A stretch of 64,000 nucleotides of DNA. Source: an uncultured Bacteroidales bacterium. GTDB taxonomy: Bacteria; Bacteroidota; Bacteroidia; Bacteroidales; Paludibacteraceae. Both the position numbers and the translations under genes were made by a program. The DNA is taken from positions 75,997 through 139,996 of the forward strand of contig CACYHE010000003.1 of assembly GCA_902774185.1 (NCBI GenBank), read 5' to 3'. Positions 34,501 to 41,460 of the stretch are shown here, piece by piece. The notes under the pieces are model-generated. The model was given only the letters and a program-made list of their open reading frames with translations. It was not told the DNA's origin and searched no databases. The first letter of the stretch is position 1; each line of letters begins with the position of its first letter.

Positions 34501-34903
34501 CTTTAGTCCAACCATAGAACTCACAACCATTGAGGACGACACGTTTGTTTTCTGTATCATCGGCAGCAACAATCACATAGTCATAACTGCCAATTGTGCT
34601 ACAATCAAACTTGACGTTGATAAACTCAGCTTTAGCACCTTCTTTCAAGCGAACCGGGCAAACCGTTCTGATAATTACTTCGGCGCCTGCGGCAGCGCGG
34701 ACTGTCAACTCTTTACCGGTAAAAGCAAGATAGTTACCCGACTCTTCGTAGGTTCCGGCAGCCATTTCAATAATGTCACCTGAAGCTGCGCTATTCAGCG
34801 CTGCCTGCACAGCGTTTGGTGTAGTGTTGTCAATGTTAATCACATCAGCATTAATTGCTAATGATAGCACTAATGCCGGAATAAGTAAAAATAATTTTTT
34901 CAT
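31541..34903 (-). CDS. Surface beta-helix protein with four tandem binding-like modules
   Basis: 1,120 residues from ATG 34903 (MKKLFLLIPALVLSLAINA, signal peptide). A right-handed beta-helix like DUF4957/DUF5123 or chondroitinase B folds covers about 20-335 (repeated NCxF and DHCTFYN). Four modules of about 135-140 residues follow at roughly 338-475, 475-615, 616-757 and 758-890, each ending IPAxGNYxVKLTNxxxWSSAxLHSIxF; they look like carbohydrate-binding beta-sandwiches. Modules 2 and 3 are nearly identical, also in DNA. Then comes a surface-protein C-terminal part (IVAGMYNTICLPFDV) and the sorting tail KTIENGQLIITIDGVRYN. A polysaccharide-binding or lyase role is likely. Confidence 0.82.
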   Translation of the reverse strand: MKKLFLLIPALVLSLAINADVINIDNTTPNAVQAALNSAASGDIIEMAAGTYEESGNYLAFTGKELTVRAAAGAEVIIRTVCPVRLKEGAKAEFINVKFDCSTIGSYDYVIVAADDTENKRVVLNGCEFYGWTKEKAMIEATSSRRLDAITIDNCYFHDCMKSVVFVENTGYNDLSITNSTFANIATSANFSAGVIDSRATSGSILVDHCTFYNVQAMNTDYAAIGKVSLASGATVSNCIFAMPESIGGVRTIRDKVAANNCLVFNYTQDSGYGMQSNVTKTGCFIADPLFADAANGDFSLAGDWTTMNLSPARGAATDGSDLGDPRWYSAEVLPETNFVSPYAFVGEKALISGNIWYNSDDAYLYYNDKSVCGTATWKIHATRACAVKATLNMTNGSSSGHIFRIELLDANGNQVAQVAEPAQSSHDGDIDLPNPLSIPAAGDYTVILHNDQSWSSAKINSITLAYVGGAIVTVPAEELVGAEAVLVNNGSLKVSKQENGDLKYGDNGTPLGEYVYWNINATKRGDMKVTLNVVPPTSGSASTHNFLVELYSDLSGEPIASAAEVAATSGTGARVLANSINIPAVGNYIVKLTNQTQWSSAILHSIQFEYLGGATMNIPADELIGEEAVLVDNGNLKVSKLENGDLKYGDNGSPLGEYVYWNINATKYGRMDVTLNVVPPTSGSASGHQFLVELYSDLNGEPIVSTAEAASTSATGTIALPALNIPAAGNYIVKLTNQKQWSSAILHSIEFAYAGGEVANVPGQILGADAMLLKEDGGTLKMYHAANGDITYNDNGTPTTEYALWNIHADAACELAVELNIATSGHILTVELYDGTTLLGSAAETEATKWDGGNIALEDHLNIPAAGNYTIKVINSQQWSHGALHGITFTEIVPPTVVVLDEMAEDNNAWISYKDGDAVNVQLTRTIVAGMYNTICLPFDVDGTQTKAIFGSDVELYTLGTTAYENEVLTLNVDPASDIYHGTPYLIKTSADVVNPQFEGVQILSEVPANTSSTYVDFIGNFIKSEVPAGENNLFLGPNDLLYFSQTATPIKGMRAYFRVNVPSAANAVKRARIVAQGQVVTAIDLVGAESKSFKTIENGQLIITIDGVRYNVMGAKIQ

Positions 34904-34952
34904 ACTATTAAATATTTTAGTTAGTAATAAAATAGTTGCACAATAAGCCGTG

Positions 34953-35099
34953 TTAGAACGGTAGTTGGTTGGGGTCAGAGCCATTAGAAGCGCCTCCGAG
35001 GTGGATATCTTCCTCACTATGAACTGAACCTACGCAGATAGCGTTGAGTTGGCAGATTTGCTGCGCGTTTGTTGCGGGTATTATATAATGACGTTTCAT
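34953..35099 (-). CDS. 48-aa 'YIIP' peptide
   Basis: 48 residues, ATG at 35099: MKRHYIIPATNAQQ, then LNAICVGSVHS, then an acidic stretch and LGGASNGSDPNQLPF. It is a paralog of the 51-aa peptide at 31343. It begins 51 bases downstream of the 982-aa beta-helix gene and ends 49 bases upstream of the next beta-helix gene. Each peptide therefore lies directly behind one beta-helix gene. Function unknown. Confidence 0.62.
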   Translation of the reverse strand: MKRHYIIPATNAQQICQLNAICVGSVHSEEDIHLGGASNGSDPNQLPF

Positions 35100-35108
35100 A
35101 ACTAAATT

Positions 35109-35155
35109 AATTTACGATTTTACGATTTATTGAACCATTTAATCATTTAGTCATT
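35109..35155. repeat. Degenerate 7-8 bp tandem repeat (ATTTACG type)
   Basis: ATTTACG, ATTTTACG, ATTTATTG, then ATTTAATC, ATTTAGTC, spanning the stop codon of the 982-aa gene. Confidence 0.75.
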
Positions 35156-38099
35156 GGAGTTTGACTCCCATTGCGTTATAACGAACACCGTCACGGATGA
35201 TGATGAGTTGTCCGTTCTCGATCAGCTTTTGGCCATTGGCATTCGGTTGCTCCATAATCAATTCAATCTCTGTAGCGACTTGTTCGTTCTCTATTATGCG
35301 TGCGCGCTTGACCGCACCTGCGGGCACGTCGTGAATAACAAAGTACGCGCGCATACCTAAGATAGGCATATTCACCGTCGGGAAATAGAGGGTGTTGTTC
35401 GCGCCCATGAAGAGGTTGTTCGGATCGGCAGGGATTTCATCTTTTATGAAAGTACCGACGAAGTTAGCATTGGTCTTCGTCGTTGTAGCCGGTGTTTCTC
35501 TTGTGAATTTTACGCCTGTGAAGACAGGATTTACGATGTCACGAGAAGTCTTAATCAAATGCGGAGTGCCGGGATACATGCCAGATGTCTGCTCAAAACT
35601 CAGATCCAGAACCTGACCTTCTTCTACAAGATCAGCACTCTTTAAGGTGCGAAGTTGTACATCTGCGCCGAAGATGTCTTTTGCTTGTGCAGAAGTGACC
35701 TCAAAGGGCAGGCAAATGGTGTTGTACATGCCGGCTTTGATCGTACGGATAATTTGTACATCGTATAAAGGACCTTCAGCTTCCGGAACTACAACTTTTC
35801 CTACCCAAGATTCGTTGCTCGTGGCTGCTTCATCAAGAGTAACGACACCTGCCGGTTCGGTAACTACGAAGCTTGTGAGGTGTCCTTTTGAGAAGCTACG
35901 AGTGTTTTCTACTTTAACGAAGTAGGATCCTGTATTCAACGCGAAGTAGTGTGTTAATGTTTTATCTCCGGAACCCGGGCTTGACTCATAGTAATCCAGT
36001 ACATTATCGAGATTATCCAGAATTGTTATTTTGTAGCTCTGTTCGTTGGTGCTGGTAACGCCCATCGTGAAGAGGAACAAACCGTCATGGTCGGTCGTTA
36101 CTTCCCATTGAGCCCATTCTCCTCGTGGGTCTTTATCTGCACCGGGTTCATTAAAATAGAGCATGCCATCGGTAATATTTGCCTTCTCGCTCAGAACGGC
36201 ATTGGAGAAAGCAAGCGTATTTGGCAGTTCAGTAGCAGTTGCTACAACCGGAGCGAAGACTACACTTGTGACTTTGGCTTGTGAACCGCTTGGTGCATTA
36301 GTTACTTTTACAACATAGTTTTTACCACCGATAAGATTTACGCGACCTAATTCAAGAGCAAGACCGTCACCGGTAGTGTTAACAAAAGAACCTTCCGTTA
36401 CAGAAGCGACCGGTTCTGCTTCTTCGTCTTCATAAATAGCGATTGTGAAGCCATGAGCATAATCCGTATTGACATTAACGGTTAGATCGTAGTACTTGGT
36501 TTCGGATGTTGCAATATTCCATTTAATCCAAGCATCAGAGGTACTACTGGATGGATATTGGATATAAGTCTTTTCGTTGTCACGTGTACAACCCGAGAAC
36601 CATACGTCAGTTACATTGAGAGTGGTATTGGCATCCGTAGCGATGTCCTTTACGGCACCGCCTTCGTATGTCAAAGTGATTTTCTCAAGGATAGCACTTG
36701 ACCAACTTACTGCGTTAGTTAATACGATTGTATAGTCGCCTTCTTCAGGAATATTTAGCGTTCCTGGGAAAATGATGTCGTTATCATTGTCGCTGCGAGC
36801 GGCAGAAATCGCGCTCACTTCATCTCCGTCAGCATTGTAAACAGTGAGTGTGAGAGTGCATCCGCTTGTAGATTCTGCTTCTCTATCCGCTACTGCGCTT
36901 ATGCGGCAGGTTCTTCCGATATGCAGTTTCCATTTAGCTGTACCATTCTCAGAATTGTTATAATATTCGATATGATTGCTGGCATTTAAACGAATATTGC
37001 CCTTCAACTGTGCTTTTGTTCCAAGCAAGTCATACGCAGAAGCGAAACTGGTAGAAGGAATCGTCTCGTCTGTGTACCAACGCGGATCACCGAGGTCAGA
37101 GCCATCGGTAGCAGCTCCGCGAGCAGGAGAGATAGAGCCTGTCGACCAGTTTCCATCGTAGGTGTATCTGTTGTTGGCAAGGTCGTTAAAAAGCGGGTCG
37201 GCAACAATATTACCGGTAACCGTCGGACCACTTTGATGCCCACTGGATGAGTGATCCAAACCACATACAAGGCAGTTGTTTATATTTCCACCATAGCAGG
37301 AAGTAGCATTGCGCTTTTGTTTCTGATTCGGACCTTTTACAAAGATACAATTGGAAATCGTAACATCCGTCAAGTGGTATGGACGAATTGCCGAATGATC
37401 TGTGTTGATAGTCGGGTTGTCATAAAACGTACAATGGTCAATAATCACTTTAATAGCATCGGTGTTGCTCGTACCGTACGGTTTAATATCTATCGTGCTT
37501 GTATAATTCTTTAAGGAATCCGATTTAGCAACCGTTGAGTTTGTGAAGACAAGTTTGTCGCAGGTCTGTCTTCCCTCCGTTCCGCTTGCTTCGAAATACA
37601 CGATATTCTTTTTGTTGTTGTGGAAATAGCAGTTGTTTACAATTAAAGAATCCATGTGGACATCCGATTTAGCACGGAAGACCTCATTTTTGATATCATA
37701 GAATTCACAATTATCAAAAATCAAACTGCTGGCAGATACATCATACGCACGGAAATAGTAATCATAAGACCCTTGAACACTTCCATCAAATTTGATGCCT
37801 TGGAATTTCACCTTTGCTGATGCTGTTAATTGTGCATAAGCTTCCATTTGCACTACAGGGTGTGCGCCCTCAGCAGCCTTGATGGTAATACTCTTGTTAA
37901 GCGCAAGATAGCCACCAGTTTTGGGCTCAAAATACGTACCATCCGCAAGAACAATCTCATCACCAGCCGCCGCATAATATACTGCTTTACGCAGGTTGTC
38001 ATTTTCGCCATAAGGCGATGTCGGAGTGATGTTGATCGTCGTTGCATTAACCGCGATCGAAAGCGTTAAAACCGAAATAAGAAGGAAAAATTTTTTCAT
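35151..38099 (-). CDS. Surface beta-helix protein with three binding-like modules
   Basis: 982 residues (MKKFFLLISVLTLSIAVNA, signal peptide). Same layout as the 1,120-aa protein: beta-helix at about 20-320 with DHCTFYDNP, then three module repeats of ~130 residues (LNIPEEGDYTIVLTNAVSWSSAILEKI; a second more divergent; a third with GSYFVKVENTRSFSKG), then the C-terminal part IKAGMYNTICLPFEV and the tail KLIENGQLIIIRDGVRYN. First gene of the minus-strand set 38099-27750. A -7 promoter box lies at 38176-38183. Probably exported by a type IX system; role in holding or cutting a polysaccharide is inferred. Confidence 0.82.
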   Translation of the reverse strand: MKKFFLLISVLTLSIAVNATTINITPTSPYGENDNLRKAVYYAAAGDEIVLADGTYFEPKTGGYLALNKSITIKAAEGAHPVVQMEAYAQLTASAKVKFQGIKFDGSVQGSYDYYFRAYDVSASSLIFDNCEFYDIKNEVFRAKSDVHMDSLIVNNCYFHNNKKNIVYFEASGTEGRQTCDKLVFTNSTVAKSDSLKNYTSTIDIKPYGTSNTDAIKVIIDHCTFYDNPTINTDHSAIRPYHLTDVTISNCIFVKGPNQKQKRNATSCYGGNINNCLVCGLDHSSSGHQSGPTVTGNIVADPLFNDLANNRYTYDGNWSTGSISPARGAATDGSDLGDPRWYTDETIPSTSFASAYDLLGTKAQLKGNIRLNASNHIEYYNNSENGTAKWKLHIGRTCRISAVADREAESTSGCTLTLTVYNADGDEVSAISAARSDNDNDIIFPGTLNIPEEGDYTIVLTNAVSWSSAILEKITLTYEGGAVKDIATDANTTLNVTDVWFSGCTRDNEKTYIQYPSSSTSDAWIKWNIATSETKYYDLTVNVNTDYAHGFTIAIYEDEEAEPVASVTEGSFVNTTGDGLALELGRVNLIGGKNYVVKVTNAPSGSQAKVTSVVFAPVVATATELPNTLAFSNAVLSEKANITDGMLYFNEPGADKDPRGEWAQWEVTTDHDGLFLFTMGVTSTNEQSYKITILDNLDNVLDYYESSPGSGDKTLTHYFALNTGSYFVKVENTRSFSKGHLTSFVVTEPAGVVTLDEAATSNESWVGKVVVPEAEGPLYDVQIIRTIKAGMYNTICLPFEVTSAQAKDIFGADVQLRTLKSADLVEEGQVLDLSFEQTSGMYPGTPHLIKTSRDIVNPVFTGVKFTRETPATTTKTNANFVGTFIKDEIPADPNNLFMGANNTLYFPTVNMPILGMRAYFVIHDVPAGAVKRARIIENEQVATEIELIMEQPNANGQKLIENGQLIIIRDGVRYNAMGVKLQ

Positions 38100-38175
38100 G
38101 GTATGTGGTATTTCTTTGTTATCAAAATTGTTTGTTTAATAGGCAATTGCTAACTGTACTTTGCAAAATCGGGTG

Positions 38176-38183
38176 CAAAATTA
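38176..38183 (-). promoter_or_regulatory. -7 promoter box of the beta-helix gene set
   Basis: The minus strand reads TAATTTTG here, 77 bases upstream of the ATG. No clear TTTG -33 box at 20 bases; a TTTCGAAA site (38221-38228) lies further upstream. Confidence 0.5.
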
Positions 38184-38220
38184 CAAAAAATATATGGAAC
38201 ACGCATGTATATATACGAGG

Positions 38221-38336
38221 TTTCGAAATATGTAGAGAATGAGGAATATGAGAAATGGATTATAGTTGGTTGATATATAGGAGATTACAAGTATGTTTAT
38301 GGATGTAAAATCTTATTTCGGAATGTTTCGAAATAA
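38221..38336. promoter_or_regulatory. TTTCGAAA-type operator sites in divergent spacer
   Basis: TTTCGAAA occurs at 38221-38228 and 38326-38333; the second is part of an inverted repeat TTATTTCG (38313-38320) / CGAAATAA (38329-38336). The same motif occurs in the deoR promoter region at 53781-53788, which makes DeoR-type control likely. Confidence 0.55.
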
Positions 38337-38383
38337 AGAGTATATGTATTTTGATATAAAAATGTAAAAAAGTGGTCAAAAAA

Positions 38384-38415
38384 TTTGGATATTTGTGATT
38401 TTTTTTGTATCTTTG
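38384..38415 (+). promoter_or_regulatory. Plus-strand promoter 1 upstream of SIS gene
   Basis: TTTG at 38384-38387 and TATCTTTG at 38408-38415 with a 20-base spacer. CGAAATAA (38420-38427), an operator half-site, covers the expected start of transcription. Confidence 0.7.
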
Positions 38416-38452
38416 CAGTCGAAATAAGAAAATGTGATTGTTTAGGGTTTTT

Positions 38453-38522
38453 AAGGGTTATTATAACGGGCTAATAACAGGGTGATAACCAGGTAACGAC
38501 GCGCTAATAACGCGCTTTTTTT
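38453..38522 (+). ncRNA. Possible short RNA or attenuator with repeat units and T-run
   Basis: Downstream of promoter 1 a degenerate repeat of about 11 bases (GGGCTAATAAC and relatives) can fold (GGTTATTA with TGATAACC). It ends in a short hairpin GCGC-TAATAAC-GCGC (38501-38515) followed by seven T. A transcript of about 100 bases may stop here. The terminator stem is only 4 bp, so this is tentative. Confidence 0.35.
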
Positions 38523-38611
38523 AGCTTTTTACCACGAGAAAACCACGTGATTTCTACGATACATTTACTATCAAATCAAAAAATCGAAAACATCCCATCT
38601 ATTTTGATTTT

Positions 38612-38745
38612 TTTCGAAAGGTTACGAAACGTGAAATGAAACATGTAATGTATTAGTTTTCAGATGATTGTGAATTATTGTTTCGAAACGGGGCGCAAAA
38701 GGTTGGATGATTGTTTCGAAGATTGCGAAAAAAGTAGTAATTTTG
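38612..38745 (+). promoter_or_regulatory. Operator sites and promoter 2 of the SIS operon
   Basis: TTTCGAAA at 38612-38619 (followed by GGTTACGAAAC) and 38681-38688, and TTTCGAA at 38714-38720. The last lies about where the -33 box of promoter 2 should be; its -7 box is TAATTTTG at 38738-38745. The ATG is at 38834. Binding of a repressor at 38714 would block this promoter. Confidence 0.6.
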
Positions 38746-38833
38746 CGTCGCGTTCGGCAATAAGCGCGCGAAAAGCCTATGGCTTGGTTTACATCAGGGA
38801 CCCCAATAGCTTTAAATTCAAACACAAGATATT

Positions 38834-39988
38834 ATGGCAAACACAGGTTTTACATTCAATGAGATCCATCAGCAACCGGCGATGTGGCGTAAGGAGCTGG
38901 CGGCATTATTAGCAAAGAAAGAAGAGATTCGTGCGTTTATGCACAAGTATTTGACTCCGGACACGGATATCGTGTTGACGGGTGCCGGTACGTCAGCATT
39001 TATCGGTGACGCGTTGCAGCCGGTAATGCGCGGTATGTGGCATAATGTTCGTTCGGTTGCTACGACGGATATCGTGACGCACGCAAAATACTTGCTGGAC
39101 GAGGAGCGTCCGTTGCTGCTGATCAGTTTTGCGCGTTCGGGAAACAGCCCTGAGAGCGTGGCGGCGGTAAATCTGGCAAACAAGATTTGCAAGAACGTGG
39201 CACATGTGTATATTACGTGTAACAAAAATGGTAAGCTTGCTAAGCAAGCCAATGGTGAGAATGGTGACGCTGCGCTTAATGGTGGAAAGGACAATATCCT
39301 GTTGCTGCTGTTGCCGGAAGAGACGGACGACAAGAGTCTGGCGATGACGAGTTCGTTCTCGACGATGCTGCTGACCTGTCTGATGCTCGGTCATATCGAC
39401 ACGCTGGACAAGGATCAGGAGATGATCGAGAAGACGGCCAAGAACGCGGAGGCTGTAATGGCAGAGTACGAAGAGAAGTTGAAAGAGATCGCCAACCGTC
39501 CGTTTGAGCGCGGTGTGTTCCTGGGTTCGGGTGCGCTGAAGGGTATTGCTGAAGAGTGCCATCTGAAATTGCAGGAGTTGACCGACGGTGCAGTGGTTTG
39601 TAAGTTCGATAGTTTCTTGGGATTCAGGCATGGTCCTAAGGCAGTGGTGAACAGCAAGTCGATCGTGGTGTATCTGATGACCGAGCAAGAGGATGTACAA
39701 CGGTATGAGCGTGATCTGGTGAAGCAGGTGGATGCGAACAACACACCGGTGGCACAGATCATCGTCATTGCCGGTAAGGCACCGGAGTTGCCGGGTGTGA
39801 AGGCTGATCTCGTGGTTCGCATGCCGTATGGACCGAAGGAAAATGATTTCTACGGTATCGTGGCTTACGTGCTGGTTGGACAGCTGCTGGGCTACTACGC
39901 TTCGTTGGCACACGGGTTGAATCCGGATGCACCGAGCGTAAGCGGAAACATCCACAGAGTGGTTGAGGGCGTTACGATTTACGAGTGA
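38834..39988 (+). CDS. agaS: AgaS-type SIS-domain sugar isomerase/deaminase
   Basis: 384 residues with two SIS domains: first near 35-215 (DIVLTGAGTSAFIGDAL, LLISFARSGNSPESVAA), second near 220-370 (GVFLGSGALKGIAEECHLKLQEL, FRHGPKAVV). This matches AgaS, the galactosamine-6-phosphate deaminase/isomerase that yields tagatose 6-phosphate. Cytoplasmic. The next gene encodes the tagatose-bisphosphate aldolase subunit and a PfkB kinase lies in the same direction, so the three-step route is complete. A 9-bp repeat (AATGGTGAG, AATGGTGAC near 39254-39271) adds an insertion NGENGD between domain parts. Confidence 0.86.
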   Translation: MANTGFTFNEIHQQPAMWRKELAALLAKKEEIRAFMHKYLTPDTDIVLTGAGTSAFIGDALQPVMRGMWHNVRSVATTDIVTHAKYLLDEERPLLLISFARSGNSPESVAAVNLANKICKNVAHVYITCNKNGKLAKQANGENGDAALNGGKDNILLLLLPEETDDKSLAMTSSFSTMLLTCLMLGHIDTLDKDQEMIEKTAKNAEAVMAEYEEKLKEIANRPFERGVFLGSGALKGIAEECHLKLQELTDGAVVCKFDSFLGFRHGPKAVVNSKSIVVYLMTEQEDVQRYERDLVKQVDANNTPVAQIIVIAGKAPELPGVKADLVVRMPYGPKENDFYGIVAYVLVGQLLGYYASLAHGLNPDAPSVSGNIHRVVEGVTIYE

Positions 39989-40019
39989 TTTATATTATAG
40001 AAAAAAACATAAAAAACAC

Positions 40020-40139
40020 TGATTATTGATTTTAGTATTTCATACCAATGAGTCTTTGTTTCATCAGTCCATTTTTAAATAAATTTAACATGACCTGACA
40101 AAACAAATACTCATCTCTACGAGATAAAATCAATAATCA
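40020..40139 (+). ncRNA. Structured leader element, copy C
   Basis: A perfect 15-bp terminal helix TGATTATTGATTTTA (40020-40034) with its complement at 40125-40139; inner AGTATTT/AAATACT (40034-40040/40105-40111); hairpin ATCTC-TAC-GAGAT (40113-40125). ATGAGT (40048-40053) can pair alternatively with ACTCAT (40109-40114). It ends 36 bases upstream of the aldolase subunit ATG. Confidence 0.58.
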
Positions 40140-40175
40140 GACATAAACACACAAAACATTTTAATCTCAAAGTAT

Positions 40176-41405
40176 ATGAAAAAGACAGAGCATATTCTCC
40201 AGGTGATGGAGGAGAGAAAGAAAGCTACCGGAGTTCCCATGACGTTGTTTGCGGCATGTCCGAACTCCTTGTCCGTAATCAAAGCATCGTTCCGTGCAGC
40301 GAAACGTAATAACGCGCCGATCTATTTCGCGACGACGCTGAACCAAGTCGATTGCGACGGTGGTTACACCGGTATGACGCAGGAAGCGTTCACGAAGATC
40401 TTGGCACGTGAGGCTGCGGCTGTGCATTATACGGGTCCGTACGTAGTGGCTATCGATCACGGAGGTCCGTGGTTGAAGGACAAACAATCGATTGAGCGTT
40501 GGGACACCGAACGTGCGATGGATGGCGTGAAGAAGAGTTATGAGGCTGCTATCATGGCAGGCTATGACCTGATTCACGTTGATCCGACGGTAGATATTTT
40601 CCTGCCGAAGGGTGAGATTATTGATATTCATGTTGTGGTTAAACGTACCGTAGAGTTGATCAAGCATGCCGAGGACTTCCGCAAGGCACAGGGTATTGCT
40701 CCTATTTCGTATGAGGTAGGTACCGAAGAGGTTCATGGCGGTCTGGCAGACGAGAAGACGTTTGACACGTTCCTGGAGGGTTTGAAAGCCGGTTTGCATG
40801 AGGTTGGTCTGGACGATGTATGGCCTTGCTTCATTGTAGGTAAGGTAGGAACCGACCTGCATACGACGTTCTTTGATCCGGAGGTTGCTCGTAAACTGAC
40901 GGCGAAGGTTCGTCCTTATGGAAGCTATATCAAGGGTCACTATTCTGACGATGTGGAGAACCCGGAGGACTATCCGAAGGCAGGTATGGGTGCTGCGAAC
41001 GTAGGTCCGGAGTTCACGATGAACGAGTACGACGCGTTGGCTGAGTTGGAAGAAGAAGAGAAGAAACTGTATGCAGAGGGTAAGGTGGCTCAGTTGAGTA
41101 ACATGACCCAAGTGCTCTGGCAATGCGTCTATGAGTCCAACCGTTGGAAAAAATGGTTGCACGGTGAGGAGGTTGGCAAAGACCTGAAGGACTGCACGCC
41201 GGAGAGACAACTTTGGTTGGTTAAGACGGGTTGCCGTTATATCTGGCAGAAACCGGAGGCATTGGTTGCAAGACAGGCGTTGTATGAGAATCTGGAGCGT
41301 CTGGGTATCCATGCAGAAGAAGTGGTACTGATGCGTATCGAGCACAATATGGACAAGTATTATAATGCGTTCAATATTGTGAATTTGAATGACTATCTCA
41401 AATAG
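40176..41405 (+). CDS. Class II tagatose-1,6-bisphosphate aldolase, non-catalytic subunit (GatZ/KbaZ/AgaZ-like)
   Basis: 409 residues, about the usual length of the GatZ/KbaZ family (tagatose-6-phosphate kinase-like Pfam family). Recognisable segments: GVPMTLFAACPNSLSVIKASF, LNQVDCDGGYTGMT, VAIDHGGPWLKD, LIHVDPTVD, EVGTEEVHGG and FIVGKVGTDLHT. In E. coli this subunit stabilises the catalytic GatY/KbaY aldolase; no catalytic partner is in this window, so it may be encoded elsewhere. Whether this subunit alone has activity is not known. Downstream of agaS with the structured element C in its leader. Confidence 0.88.
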   Translation: MKKTEHILQVMEERKKATGVPMTLFAACPNSLSVIKASFRAAKRNNAPIYFATTLNQVDCDGGYTGMTQEAFTKILAREAAAVHYTGPYVVAIDHGGPWLKDKQSIERWDTERAMDGVKKSYEAAIMAGYDLIHVDPTVDIFLPKGEIIDIHVVVKRTVELIKHAEDFRKAQGIAPISYEVGTEEVHGGLADEKTFDTFLEGLKAGLHEVGLDDVWPCFIVGKVGTDLHTTFFDPEVARKLTAKVRPYGSYIKGHYSDDVENPEDYPKAGMGAANVGPEFTMNEYDALAELEEEEKKLYAEGKVAQLSNMTQVLWQCVYESNRWKKWLHGEEVGKDLKDCTPERQLWLVKTGCRYIWQKPEALVARQALYENLERLGIHAEEVVLMRIEHNMDKYYNAFNIVNLNDYLK

Positions 41406-41439
41406 TTGAGAGTTGAGAGTTGAAAGTTGAGAGTTGAGA
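41405..41439 (+). repeat. Heptad tandem repeat GTTGAGA x5
   Basis: Units at 41405, 41412, 41419, 41426 and 41433 (the third is GTTGAAA). It starts at the last base of the aldolase subunit stop codon. Confidence 0.95.
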
Positions 41440-41460
41440 GAAGTCGTCTAGTAGATAGTT

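Noticed and set aside
38100-38833. CRISPR array in the long spacer with repeated GGGCTAATAAC and TTTCGAAA motifs
   Set aside because: The repeats are short, degenerate and unevenly spaced, and there are no spacers of constant length or cas genes.
38993-39955. A 320-codon frame antisense to agaS
   Set aside because: Same reason: low-complexity Arg/His/Gln composition and a well-supported gene opposite.
12238-40139. Copies A-C as plain transposable palindromes (MITE)
   Set aside because: No clear target-site duplication flanks any copy and the inner hairpin covaries, so an RNA reading is preferred, though not proven.
40167-41345. A 392-codon open frame antisense to the tagatose-bisphosphate aldolase subunit
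   Set aside because: Its protein is rich in Arg, His, Leu and Gln without any domain, and the plus-strand gene is clearly real; it is a shadow of codon bias.
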